From Tolypocladium sp. Sup5 PDA-1 (lineage: Eukaryota > Ascomycota > Sordariomycetes > Hypocreales > Ophiocordycipitaceae), in assembly GCA_000750105.3 (NCBI GenBank), contig JPHH03000050.1, positions 124,001 through 188,000 on the forward strand: DNA of 64,000 bases, read 5' to 3'. Below, one piece after another: positions 41,326 to 51,496 of the stretch. Numbering within the stretch: the first letter of the stretch is position 1; each line of letters opens with the position of its first letter. Position numbers and translations under genes: made by a program. The notes beneath the pieces were generated by a model. It had not been told where the DNA came from and did no database searches. It saw only the letters and a list, made by a program, of their open reading frames with translations.

Positions 41326-42617
41326 GAGGCCTGAGGAGGCAAAGGACGGCGTTGAAAAGTTACACAATCATACGGCCAAGTATTGATCGAGGCCATGTAC
41401 TGTGTCCGCTCGAGGCCCGGACTGCGGAGGCGAAAACGATAAACAGTGGTCACCAAGTCCTCCGTAGAGCGTCTCAATAGTCCAAAAAGTCAAGTTTCCA
41501 CAATAGACTGGTCCATCCGTAAAAACAAATGCCTTGGCTCCCGGGATAAATCCGAGCCGATTGAGCGGCAGAGTGGCCATCTCATTCTCGCGTCTGGCAG
41601 TCCATGTCAGCCGTCACCCCCGACTTTCAACAGCTACGACCTGCCTTTGGACGTGTACTGTACATGGACAAAGATGAGTGAGATTCGCGAGACTGGGTCA
41701 TGGTAGCTCAGTCAGCACGGGCCACCCCGCCACCAGGGACGCCCCGCCAGCCTCCCGACTTCTCGGCCCCACTCTCCCAGCCCCTCCAAATCCGAGCTTC
41801 GAGCTTCCAGAAGAAAGACTTCGAGCACCAAGGACGGCTCCACGCGCAGCCGTTGGCGGAAGCGCTGGACCGTTGCATTGCCCAGGGTGCCGCTACCTGG
41901 ACGCCTTGTTTCTCGAGTCTCCACGTACCCAAGGAGGGTTGCATTTCCAAGCTTCTGGAATACGAGTGGGCGGCTGGTTGGTTGCTTGCTCGCAGCGGTT
42001 GTCTGTCCCCTGCAGGGTCGACGTCATGCCCGCGCCCCGCCAACGGGCGCCGGGGGCTTGCAAGGCGCGACATCGAGAGACATGGCGAAAGGCAACGCAG
42101 GGCACCCAGTCTCCGCAAGCATCTGCATCTCAATCCCGTCGTCTGTGCACTTGAGCAAGCCTCCTCGGACCTCTGCGAACCTTGTACGAATAGCACGGAG
42201 TACGAGGTACTTGGAATCCAACGTGGATGTGCGCAACTCGCTCGCATGCTAGTGGAAACGTGCATTAGCCGCAGCCCATCCACGAACCAGCCTCCTCATA
42301 TTCAAGCGGCCGTTGCTCCCCAGCCCATCCAATTCTGCCAACTCACGCAGCCATGTTATAAGTTAATGCAAGGCCGTTTTCCTTTGCACGCCCAACCTTC
42401 TTCTCCCCCCCCCCCCCTCCCTTCTCTGCATTCCTGCGCCAGCCCACCACAACGGTCTTTTTGACTTTCCGCCCGCTTTGCGCCTCACCCGTCGCGACAA
42501 TAGCATTGTGCGCCGCATCGCATCGCATCGCATCGCAACGTCGAGACAAGGCGTCTTCAGAGACAACCGTTCAAGTCGATCCGTCGCCGCCGGTTGCGCG
42601 CGCCTGCTGCTGCCGCC
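41326..42617. other. Intergenic region and MARVEL2 leader
   Basis: The open frame at plus 41700-42464 (254 codons) looks GC-driven. Poly-C tracts lie near 42405. A pentamer repeat is listed separately. No gene supported. Confidence 0.45.
42514..42537 (+). repeat. (CATCG)n pentamer repeat in second MARVEL leader
   Basis: Nearly five units of CGCAT, about 80 bp before the ATG at 42618. It matches the repeat in the leader of the other MARVEL gene. Confidence 0.9.
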
Positions 42618-43316
42618 ATGTTCTTCGCCCTCATCTTTGTGTGTACGCGCATCTCGCAGATCACCACCTTGGTAAGCTCACCCAACCACCACTTACACCT
42701 CCACCACCCTGCGACGACAGCCCCAAATACTGATTCCATGTAGATCTGCGTCATGGGCATGCTCGCCTGGTTCGTCAACGTCTTCGTCACCGCCAACGCC
42801 CTCGCCCCCGACTCCGTCCTCATCCTCTTCATCACCTCGGTCCTCGCCCTCGCCTGGGCCGTCTTCACCCTCTTCTCCTACCACCGCTCCTCCGCCAACG
42901 CCAACTTCGTCGCCCTCATCGACCTCGCCATCTGCGGCACCCTCATCGCCGCCGTCTACCAGCTGCGCGGCATCGCCGACGCCGACTGCACCGACGGCGC
43001 CCAGCCCTCCCGCGTCTGGACCGCGACGGTCCCCGGCGTCCCGGCCCTCGGCTGGCAGGTCGCCAAGCCCTGCGCCATGCTCAAGGCCTGCTGGGCCTTT
43101 GCCATTATGAACGTCATCTTCTTCTTCACCACGGCCGTCACCGCGTTTAGCCACGGGGACCACCTGAGCGCGTACGACGACGGCCGCTTCCGCACGAGGC
43201 GCACGGAGACGCACCACTCCAGCCGGCATAGCCATCGCCACCGCAGCCACTCGGGCGGTTCGCGACACGGCAGCCACCGGAGTCCACACTCGCACTCACG
43301 GAGGGTGTACGTGTAA
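42618..43316 (+). CDS. MARVEL-domain membrane protein 2
   Basis: Two exons, 42618-42671 and 42744-43316, give 208 residues. Exon 1 codes for the first half of helix 1 (MFFALIFVCTRISQITTL). Four membrane segments follow: ICVMGMLAWFVNVFVTANAL, SVLILFITSVLALAWAVFTL, FVALIDLAICGTLIAAVYQL and KACWAFAIMNVIFFFTTAVT. Two Cys (ADCTDG and KPCAM) flank the last loop, as in fungal MARVEL proteins. The tail is long, basic and strongly His/Ser/Arg-rich (HSSRHSHRHRSHSGGS), which could bind phospholipids or metals in the cytosol. It may be a paralogue of the gene at 34234 but is too different for a tandem duplicate. Confidence 0.85.
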
Positions 43317-43678
43317 TTCGGCCCATATAAAATGGAAAGACGGGGGTATATAACTGAGGAGTTTGCGGGGAAAGACGGGCCACGACGGCTCGGCCATGAT
43401 GACAGGGCACTGGGAATGCCGGCAACGGCCGGATGGAACGGGATCGGAGCGACGGATATGATTTCATTGTGCTATTTTCCACGTCTCCTTTGTCTATAAA
43501 CAAACGAGCGACGACCCTTGCGACGGCCACAAACGTCTCGTAGCACGCGCAACTGCATGACAGCTGTATATATCACACCAACGTGTGGAAACATCACATC
43601 ACTAGTTACCCAACGTGGCCTGCTCCTCTCGTGAACATCGTATCCAACATGGTATCGTTATCTATTCGTTGCGCGTAC
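43317..43678. other. Convergent 3' spacer
   Basis: 362 bp between MARVEL2 and DPH2; nothing seen. Confidence 0.4.
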
Positions 43679-45262
43679 TCAATGTCTCGCATCATCCCCC
43701 TCCCCAACGCGATACCCCCTCGCCAGCCCGCTCCGCCCCTCCTCCACCACCGTGCTCGCCTCGGCGTCAAAGTCGCTGCCCAGGCCCTGCCACGTCCGCT
43801 TGGACCGCAGGTACTCGGCGCCGGGGCTGGCCACGCCGTTGACGCTCGCCAGCTCGCCGACCACCCGCCTGGCCAGCGCCCCGGATCGGCCCTCCAGGCC
43901 GTTGGTGTTGGTGCCGTCGGCTGCGGCGTCTTTCCTCGCGCTCCGGACGGTGAGCTGCATTGGCCGGCTGTGGCTGACGAGCTTGCCGGTCCGGAGGTCA
44001 AACTGCGGCGGTAGAGACTCCTCGCCCTCTACGCCGTCCTCTGCATCCTCTGGCGCATCACCATCACCGTCCTGCTCCTTGTCGGCGTCAACCTCGTCTG
44101 GGGGCGCCCGCATCTTCAGCTTCTCAATCCCTCCCCACCACTCTCCCCCCCACGTCCTCTCCTCCTCGCCCATCAGCGCCACCTCCATCTCAAACGGCGT
44201 CACCACCGGCCGCCAGTACCCGGCGTCCTCCTCGACCAGCCCGCTCTCCCAGCACCCCACCACCACCCAGCCCTCGACCTCGGAAAAGTTGGCCAGCTTG
44301 GCCGGGTTGAGCTTGCCCACCACCACCGTGTAGCTCTTCTTGCCCGCGCGCGCGATCCGCTCCCGCAGCAGGTCGATGGACGACAGGTAGTTGGACACGG
44401 AGAGCGTGTTGACGAGGATGCCGACGACGCCGGCCGAGGCGAGCGACAGCACGCGCGCGAAGCGACGGCGCATCATCCCGGCTGTGCGGAGGGTCGGGTT
44501 GTCGAGGGACGGGGAGGCGGGCGACGGCGTGGAGAGGACGTGGAGGGAGGCGAAGCGCGACTGGAGGGCGAGGAGCAGCGGGGCCGGCGGGTCGGAGATG
44601 TGGAAGAGCGAGTACGTCTTGAGCAGTCCTTGCTCCCTCTCGGGGCCGGATATCCTCCGGTTCGGTATGACGCCCGCGGGATCCCGCACCACCTCCGTGG
44701 CCACCACGTTTGCGTATCCCAGCGCATTCAGCTCCTCGACAAGGCCGTCCACGTGGTCCTGGTACGTCAGGTCCGCCATGACGACGACCCTGGCCTCCTT
44801 GTCGCCGAATTCCGACGCAAACTCGCGAACCACTGCCTGGTGATCCAGCTCGTGCGACGTGTAGACGTATATCACGGGCAGGCGGCTCGTCGGGCTCAGG
44901 CACGTCCGCCCGTAGTGCACCACCACGTCCGCGTCTGCATGCTCGGCCGCGACCTCGTCGACGCAGCACGCGCTGTAGCTCGTGTCCGCCAGGATATGGA
45001 TCCTCGCCGGGACGTCCCCGGCCAGCTCGCGGCGCAGCGACTCGACCACCCGCGGCGCGTCGACGAGCATGTGGTCGGGGAACTGCAGCGCGATGGTCTT
45101 CCAGCGGCCGGCGTGGATCTCGGCCGCCGTGCGCGCAATCTCGTATGTCGTCCTGAGCGCATCGTCGGAGAGCGTCGACGTGGGTATGGAGTCGGCGGCG
45201 GGCAGCTCGAGGATGTGGTCGTCGGGCGTCGACAGCACCGGCGGCGCGGCGAGGTCGGACAT
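43679..45262 (-). CDS. DPH2: Diphthamide biosynthesis protein 2
   Basis: Single exon, 527 residues. DPH2 works with DPH1 as a radical-SAM-type iron-sulfur enzyme in the first step of diphthamide formation on elongation factor 2. Family marks seen: ELPAADS, a YEIARTAAEIHAGRWKTIAL block, ALQFPDHMLVDAPRVVESLR, HILADTSYSACCVDEVAAEH (Cys 99/100), VVHYGRTCLSPTSRLPVIYV (Cys 121), SNYLSSIDLLRERI..KKSYTVVVGKLNPAKLANF in two pieces, and VVVGCWESGLVEE with the third conserved Cys. The C-terminal region (about 400-527) is acidic and less conserved. The length matches fungal DPH2. Core, single-copy gene; no sign of damage. Confidence 0.93.
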   Translation of the reverse strand: MSDLAAPPVLSTPDDHILELPAADSIPTSTLSDDALRTTYEIARTAAEIHAGRWKTIALQFPDHMLVDAPRVVESLRRELAGDVPARIHILADTSYSACCVDEVAAEHADADVVVHYGRTCLSPTSRLPVIYVYTSHELDHQAVVREFASEFGDKEARVVVMADLTYQDHVDGLVEELNALGYANVVATEVVRDPAGVIPNRRISGPEREQGLLKTYSLFHISDPPAPLLLALQSRFASLHVLSTPSPASPSLDNPTLRTAGMMRRRFARVLSLASAGVVGILVNTLSVSNYLSSIDLLRERIARAGKKSYTVVVGKLNPAKLANFSEVEGWVVVGCWESGLVEEDAGYWRPVVTPFEMEVALMGEEERTWGGEWWGGIEKLKMRAPPDEVDADKEQDGDGDAPEDAEDGVEGEESLPPQFDLRTGKLVSHSRPMQLTVRSARKDAAADGTNTNGLEGRSGALARRVVGELASVNGVASPGAEYLRSKRTWQGLGSDFDAEASTVVEEGRSGLARGYRVGEGDDARH

Positions 45263-46908
45263 GGCGCCCGGGGTAGGTTGGATGGCCCGTTGGCTGGCTG
45301 CCGAAAATGGGCGTGGAGAGTTTGCGGCCGGTGCAGTATTCAGACAGTTGCAAGGCGAGAGAGAGATGTAGGAGATTTAAAAGTCGGTCGATCGATCAAA
45401 CGACTTTTTGGAGGGGTCGAGAGCCGCCTGTGCAAATGTGGGGTAGCGGTGCAAATTCCGTCGCTGTGGTAGCGTCCAAGAGGTGCATATTTGACGACGG
45501 TGACAATACCAGCCCTGAGATTGGTCGTTACACCACCTCATTGTTGCATTTCACCTTGGGCTTTATCACAACACTCAAGACGCTGCTTCGTCTAGAGAGA
45601 TTGAAATAACAGGGCATTTCCATAACAAGCATCCTAACCATGCCTTTCCTCTAGGACAAAGTACCACTTCCATCAATGTGTGGTGTTTTGGGTCATGTCC
45701 CAGCAATGAGCTCAAGCTGCGCCCTGTGCAGCATCAGAATCACAGTCCCAACTCCAGAGATAGCGATCCAACGGTCAGCCAGTTCCTCGCGCCAACTCAA
45801 ACAGCAAAAGAGCAGTTCATCGCACCACCACTTATTCGTGGCGGGTCTTGGCGCTAGCAGCTACGTTTCTACGTTTCTATAAGAGCTATATGCGACAATG
45901 CGACACCAATGTTGGTGCAATGGACCTCGATATCGCGAGCATCTCCGCGTCCACGTGGTACAAGCCACCTGCCACCATGTCTCGGATCGAACTCGACAAT
46001 GCATTGCTGCCGTTTGCACACGGCATTTGAGCACTGCGACTGCTGCGCATGTTGATTAAATCACTTGACTGGTTGCCAACCATGACTAGGCCAGCGTGCG
46101 CGGTGCCAATCAAGTTGCCACTAGGTGAGTTGGCCAAGTCGTCTAATGCAGCGTGTCGTCTGGCCATGTTTCACGAGATCCTTCAACGCGATATGCGAAC
46201 CACGATCAGCAGCTCGACTCAACTTCGGGGACTCTCGTCTGTTGTCACACCGTGAGGAGGACCTAAACTCTGTATTATTTGACAGAATTCACGTACAGAG
46301 TCCCAACTTACCATTCGCGTCCTAGCCCACCATGTTATGGCTCATCCCAGGCTTCACGGCCACCCATCACACTACCCTCGCCAGGCGCGCATGCCCCGGT
46401 CACAGGAACTGCTCTCGTCGTTAATCACATCGCGCCTGCAAAGGGCCGCTGCCGTCATGCCGTAGTGCGACCCTGTCTAGCACATTTCTAGGACCTGTTC
46501 CGTCCAGGACGGACCCTATGGTTGGACGGATGCTAAATGGATCGGGCAGGTTGGCGATCTCTATCCCCATGCGGCACCGGCGATTATGCGGTCCCGGCCA
46601 AGATAGATGTGCCGTTCCTTCGGTGCTGTTGGCTGAGGGATGTTTAAGCATGTTCCTTTTCTGAGCTGTAATGGCATGCGGCCTGTCTCTTGCCCCTGTT
46701 CGTAACTTGTAAGTTGTCACAAGAGTCCCTCACGCGCCTCTGTCTTGGGGCACGCGCGCAAACGATATAAACCGCCGTTTGGTGACACTTCTGCTCTCCT
46801 TCATTTTTTTCTGATGCAGTGCAAACTTCTCTTTCTTGAGTCCTGCATAGCCGGAAAAGTAAACTCGTTGCCTGGCGGCATAGTTGCTTCATTGCGACGT
46901 ACACCAAG
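45263..46908. other. Intergenic region
   Basis: About 1.6 kb. The left end is the DPH2 promoter and the right end the NLP promoter. A 93-codon minus-strand frame (45886-46167) starts MARRHAALDD but has no recognised family. No other feature supported. Confidence 0.4.
46766..46771 (+). promoter_or_regulatory. TATA box of the NLP gene
   Basis: TATAAA about 140 bp upstream of the ATG at 46909. Confidence 0.55.
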
Positions 46909-47835
46909 ATGCCTCGCTACCTCCTTCTTATAGCCGCCATGAGCGCCCTCGCCCTCGCGGCAGTACCTGCGGCTCCCCCAAGCGCAACGCAAGTCATCGT
47001 GACCCAGACCCTCTACCAAGACGGCATGGTCAGGCTGGCCACGGAAACCGCCTCGGCGCAGGGCCTCTGCGCCGAGAAAGGCTTCGACGAGTCCCCCCCT
47101 CACGAGCTGCCCATGAGTGCCACTCTAAACGACCTCACGTGGCAGCCGGCGCTCGACTTCGACACGGACAGCTGCTACAACGTGCCGGCCATCGGCGCCG
47201 ACGGACACGTCGACCGGGGCCGCTCGCGGCACGAGACCAACACCGAGGGCTGCCGCGACGAGTACGACCTGGACCACAGCAACGTCTACTCGCGGCAGCG
47301 GTGCAACAACGGCTGGTGCGCCTACGTGTACGACTACTTCTTCGAAAAGGACATTGGCGACCGCCTGTGCATCGGGCACCAGTACGACTGGGAGCACATC
47401 GTCGTGTGGACCAAGGACGGCGTGCCGCGCATGGGCGCCGTCTCCGCGCACGGCAACTACGACGCCCGGCTGTGGCAGGACATCCCCAAGGAGGGCACGC
47501 GCGTCAAGGCCGTGTACAACAAGGACGGCGCCATCGGCACGCACTACTTCCGCTGGAGCATGGGCCCCGGGGACGAGCCGCCCGAGAACCACAAGCACGT
47601 GTGGTGGCGGTCGACGGGTCTGATCTCGTGGAACGGCTTCCCCAGCGTCGAGCTGCGGAAGAGGCTGGCGAGGTACGACTTTGGCGCGGCGACGATGGCG
47701 ATTCGCGACGATACGTTTCCGGGGAACCTGGAGCGGTCGGTCAGGGGCATTCGGAACAAGGTGCCCGACTTTGGCTTTGACTTTAACAGGGACGACGGGT
47801 CTCCGGGGACGCCGCAGACGGATGTGAATGAATAG
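46909..47835 (+). CDS. Secreted NPP1/NLP (necrosis- and ethylene-inducing-like) family protein
   Basis: Single exon, 308 residues, with a signal peptide (MPRYLLLIAAMSALALAAVP). The NPP1 fold is shown by a central LDFDTDSCYN-type block, DLDHSNVYSRQRC and a metal-site heptapeptide GHQYDWE (156-162), followed by the strand HIVVWTKDGV. NLPs are secreted by fungi, oomycetes and bacteria; some damage plant membranes, while many are non-cytolytic. Here the heptapeptide differs from the strongly conserved family version at its third and fourth positions, while the His, Asp and Glu that bind the metal are kept. The activity therefore cannot be called from sequence. Four Cys in the first two thirds may form two disulfides (type 2/3-like). 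Very high GC. No neighbouring virulence gene cluster is seen. Confidence 0.88.
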   Translation: MPRYLLLIAAMSALALAAVPAAPPSATQVIVTQTLYQDGMVRLATETASAQGLCAEKGFDESPPHELPMSATLNDLTWQPALDFDTDSCYNVPAIGADGHVDRGRSRHETNTEGCRDEYDLDHSNVYSRQRCNNGWCAYVYDYFFEKDIGDRLCIGHQYDWEHIVVWTKDGVPRMGAVSAHGNYDARLWQDIPKEGTRVKAVYNKDGAIGTHYFRWSMGPGDEPPENHKHVWWRSTGLISWNGFPSVELRKRLARYDFGAATMAIRDDTFPGNLERSVRGIRNKVPDFGFDFNRDDGSPGTPQTDVNE

Positions 47836-49465
47836 AAGATAGACTCGCTTGCTGCTGCTCTTGTCCGTTTACCTGCCATTCTGGCATAGACTGCCGGCCG
47901 TGTGTTTACATCTCGCGCTGAGACTCGACTCGTATCCTCCCGAACAATGGGGCTCTCATAATCTCAGCGCGCCTTGACTGCAGTCGGGCGAGATGACTCG
48001 TTCTCAGCGTCCAAACTATCGTTGAAACAAATGCCTCATGGAGTCATGAAAGAGTCGTGTGCAAGAACCAACAGGCCGTCCGAGTCTGCAACCAAGTAGC
48101 CAGCCACGCCGCGGGTGACAGAGCTTGTCATGTATGACGTAGCGTTGAGCGAAATAGACGGTACTTTTGCGCAAGGACACGCAGTCTTCAATGCGCACAT
48201 CATATACCACCGACTATTCAAGCTTGAGAGTAGCATCAATGGCGTTGCAGTTGGTTGACTTCACCACGGCATGCAACGTCGGGCTAGCAACGATGCGAAG
48301 ATATACGACCAGTCTGCCCCAAAATCCGTCCATGGGCCGAGGCCCTATGCATCGGGGGGGGGGGGCGCCGAAGCCAACGACGAATGCCGGGTTCCATCCC
48401 AGACTGGCAGCTCGTCCCTAGAGTGCCCAGACAGGCAATTCGTCCATGCACGAACATGACACCCTTGGGCGAATCACAACAAGAACGCCAGGCGCGTCTG
48501 CAACGTTTGAACTTGCCCGTCGACGTTGTGAGCTAAATGACGGATGTGCCGCCCTGAACTGCACGAGGAGCCTTGTGTCACCCGCGTGCATGAACGGCTA
48601 TGGAGGGCGAGGCGTTCACGTCAACAACTTTCGGCCAGTGAATTCGAGACGTACAGACTACAGAGTACAGACAGAGAACCAACCGCTGCGGCAAGAGTCT
48701 GCAAGCACGTACCACCGGAGCCAGTCGGCCGGGATGTGACATGTCGGAGGACGGCGAGTCTATCATTCCTCCATACTGTACTTCGTACTAATGCAATAAT
48801 TATTTATTATACATCACATACACAGGCTCGGCAAGCCCCGGCCCAGGTTTCGGAGATTCCATCCCTCACGTTTCAGGTCCTACCATGTACATCACCTTTC
48901 GTGTAAAGTAAGAAAAGAGACGACCGTCACACGAATGTCCCAATAGGAACTTGTCGGACTTATACTCCCCGCGAGAACTCACCTGTGTCGTCCGTCAGTC
49001 CGAAAACGGCAACTACGTGTATGCAGGCTGGGCTCCCCGAGCCGGCGCCACGGGTGCCGCTAAGACAGTTGGGTGTTAGTGGACGGGGGTCTCCAGGGCC
49101 TTATTCCTCCGATTCTATGCTGCAACGTCCTCACATCAATACCCTGACTGCTATTGCCTCAAAGAGGGCGTTATTATGGGCTCGACGACGAGTGTCGTGA
49201 TCGCCAGTAGTGTAACCACACCTGTGCTGGCTGGTGATGCCACCTCATGTATCCACTGTTGCCTGGGACTCGCAGGTCCGGGGAGGAGCTCTGACGCCGT
49301 CCGTATTTCGCTTGCCCTCTTCTCCCTTCTCCCCTCTCCCTTCTCTCTGTTCTCTCCTCACGTCGAGTTCTTTCAAGGTTCCTTGCCCCGTTTCTTTCGT
49401 CTCGTCGGCTTCGCCCATGGATCTTCACCTTCTAGTGCCGGGGTTGTAACGCATGAAAGAACACC
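47836..49465. other. Intergenic region
   Basis: About 1.6 kb; a 13-G run near 48354 and a TC-rich stretch at about 49310-49370 before the FAD gene are the only structures. No coding signal. Confidence 0.45.
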
Positions 49466-50749
49466 ATGGACGCTCACGATGAAGCCAGTCACTTTCTCGA
49501 GGGCAAGACCATCATCGTGGCCGGAGGCGGCATCGCTGGCTCCGCCTTTGTTGCCGGCCTCCGGAAACTCTGGGACCCAGCGCTGAAGCCGCCAACCGTC
49601 GTCGTGTACGACCGCGACCCCCGGGATATCAACCTCCAGCGCGATGTCGAGAGCTACAGCCTGTCCCTCTCCGGATACAGCGAGGCCGGCGGGCTCGTGG
49701 CGCTCCAGCAGCTCGGCCTCGTCGACGACGCCTTCGCCCACGCCGTCTCCGGGCTTGACGGGCCCGGGTGCTTCAAGATCTGGGGCCCCGACTGGCGGGA
49801 GCGTCTGTGTATGCGGCGGAGGCCCCTGCACGGGCTGCCCACGGGCAGCGTCCGCATCTCCCGTAAGCACCTCCGGCGCGTGCTCAACGATGCCGTCGAA
49901 GCGTGGGACCGAAGTCACATCCAGCGGGAGTCGCAGTGCCTGTCTGTAAGGCGGATGGACGACTCGGGCCGGTTGAGGGTCCAGATCCGAAGGGACAATG
50001 GGGAGAAGGAGGCAGTGTTGGTGGAGAGGGACTGCGATCTCCTGGTGGCGGCCGACGGGGCCAGCAGCAAGCTGCGGGCGTGGCTGCGTCCGCGAGACAA
50101 GCTGCAGTACACGGGCGCCGTGCTGCGAGGCGGCCTGTCCAGGTTTGACAGAGGCATCCCGAGCCCCCTCGGTCTGGACTGGGGCTTCATCATGTCCAAC
50201 ACGGGGGTCTCGTGCTTCGTCTCGCCCGTCGACAAGAACACCGTGTTGTGGGCCGTCGGCCATCTCGAGCGCGACCCAATACCGGAGCTCGACCGCACCT
50301 CAGACAAGGACGTGCAGGCCGTGATAGCTCGGGGCACAGAGCTGGGCTCTCACCTCCAGGAGCCCTTCCAGACGATTGCCTCGCAGACAGATCCCAAGAC
50401 GGTCCTGTGCATCAACGCCAGGGACAAGCCGCCCTTTCGCCACGACGACCTGGCCGCCATGCCCGTCGTCTTCATCGGCGACAGCAACCACGCCGTCAGC
50501 CCGTTTGCAGGCTTCGGCGCCAACCTGGCCTTGTCCGACGGCTGGGACCTGGCCGAGCAGCTGTGCCGCGGGGCATCGCTGGCGGAGGGAGTGGCCGCGT
50601 ACGACCAGATCAGCGAGCCGCGGGCGAGGAAGATCCTGAAGAGCTCGCACAAGAGCTTGCGGGCGGGACACAGCACGGGCTGGCGGTATTGGGTGTTTTG
50701 GGCCATGCTGTGGGTGGGACAATGGGTCCGGTGGTTGCTGGGGAGGTGA
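49466..50749 (+). CDS. FAD-dependent monooxygenase (aromatic hydroxylase-like)
   Basis: Single exon, 427 residues. Motifs of class A flavoprotein monooxygenases are present in order: the FAD Rossmann loop IIVAGGGIAGSAF (GxGxxG-type, residues 17-29), the DG motif CDLLVAADGASSKLR (about 189-203), and the GD motif VVFIGDSNHAVSPFAGFGAN (about 333-352). An Arg (R115 or R130 region) is in place for FAD. The C-terminal RYWVFWAMLWVGQWVRWLL helix is hydrophobic and may anchor the enzyme to a membrane. The substrate is unknown; relatives act on aromatic or polyketide compounds. No adjoining PKS or NRPS gene is in the window. The TC-rich promoter tract is typical of fungi. Confidence 0.85.
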   Translation: MDAHDEASHFLEGKTIIVAGGGIAGSAFVAGLRKLWDPALKPPTVVVYDRDPRDINLQRDVESYSLSLSGYSEAGGLVALQQLGLVDDAFAHAVSGLDGPGCFKIWGPDWRERLCMRRRPLHGLPTGSVRISRKHLRRVLNDAVEAWDRSHIQRESQCLSVRRMDDSGRLRVQIRRDNGEKEAVLVERDCDLLVAADGASSKLRAWLRPRDKLQYTGAVLRGGLSRFDRGIPSPLGLDWGFIMSNTGVSCFVSPVDKNTVLWAVGHLERDPIPELDRTSDKDVQAVIARGTELGSHLQEPFQTIASQTDPKTVLCINARDKPPFRHDDLAAMPVVFIGDSNHAVSPFAGFGANLALSDGWDLAEQLCRGASLAEGVAAYDQISEPRARKILKSSHKSLRAGHSTGWRYWVFWAMLWVGQWVRWLLGR

Positions 50750-51496
50750 AGCGTGATGATACAAGGCCGTGCATGTTGAGATGAGAGAGGGCGTCTGCTA
50801 GGAAGCTGGACCATATGGTTAAACTCGGTTTGTAACACGAAGGACGTTGAACGAGGTAGCACGAGTGCTCTTAATACCCCATGTTAGTTGCGTCTGCATC
50901 AACTTTACCTTGGAGCCATGTTCCTTGCTGGTCGTTGCGTAGCGTCGACAGATGTAGTACAACCCGGGGGCGCCATTCGGTCCAATTAGGCTTTGTACAA
51001 CGTCCAAATTACCAAATGGAGAAACGGCCTCTTCTTTTCCAGCGTGAATGATTGAGGGCTGTCAAGGAGTGGAAGAAGAGCTTGCACAAGATGCAGCACG
51101 ACAACTATAGGGTAGGCTGGAGTTCATTTAGATGGTTGGAGGTTTGCACAGTGTCAGCGCACAGTCTCAGGTGGAGACGCACCACTCTACGCGACCGCGG
51201 CAGGAGCGACCGGGATCTGGAGGGACGCGACCTGAGAACGCGACGCGGATCCTCTCGTCCAATCTCTCCTCTTCTCTCCATGTCCACCAGAAGCCTCTCG
51301 CCTCTCCTTTATCTTGCCATTGCGTCTCGCAACTACCATCGCTGGCGTCATTGTCTGTTTGTTGCCTTGCTTACTGTCGGAGCAGCGCATTGTTACCGTT
51401 TCAACCCTCCTCTCGATCGATCCGAGCCCTTGCGGCTGTTCTCCAGCAGCGCCTCGAGTATTCCTCACGTCCTCCCAAGAGTGAATCACAGTCACC
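50750..51496. other. Intergenic region; MSH6 promoter
   Basis: No gene supported. A long open frame entering from here (plus 51132) overlaps MSH6 out of frame and is rejected. Confidence 0.45.

Noticed and set aside
41700..42464. 254-codon plus-strand frame
   Set aside because: Low-complexity, overlapped by equally long antisense frames; no domain, and it ends in the poly-C region before MARVEL2.
45886..46167. 93-codon minus-strand frame starting MARRHAALDD
   Set aside because: No family, splice partner or promoter signal; could be chance in this GC context.
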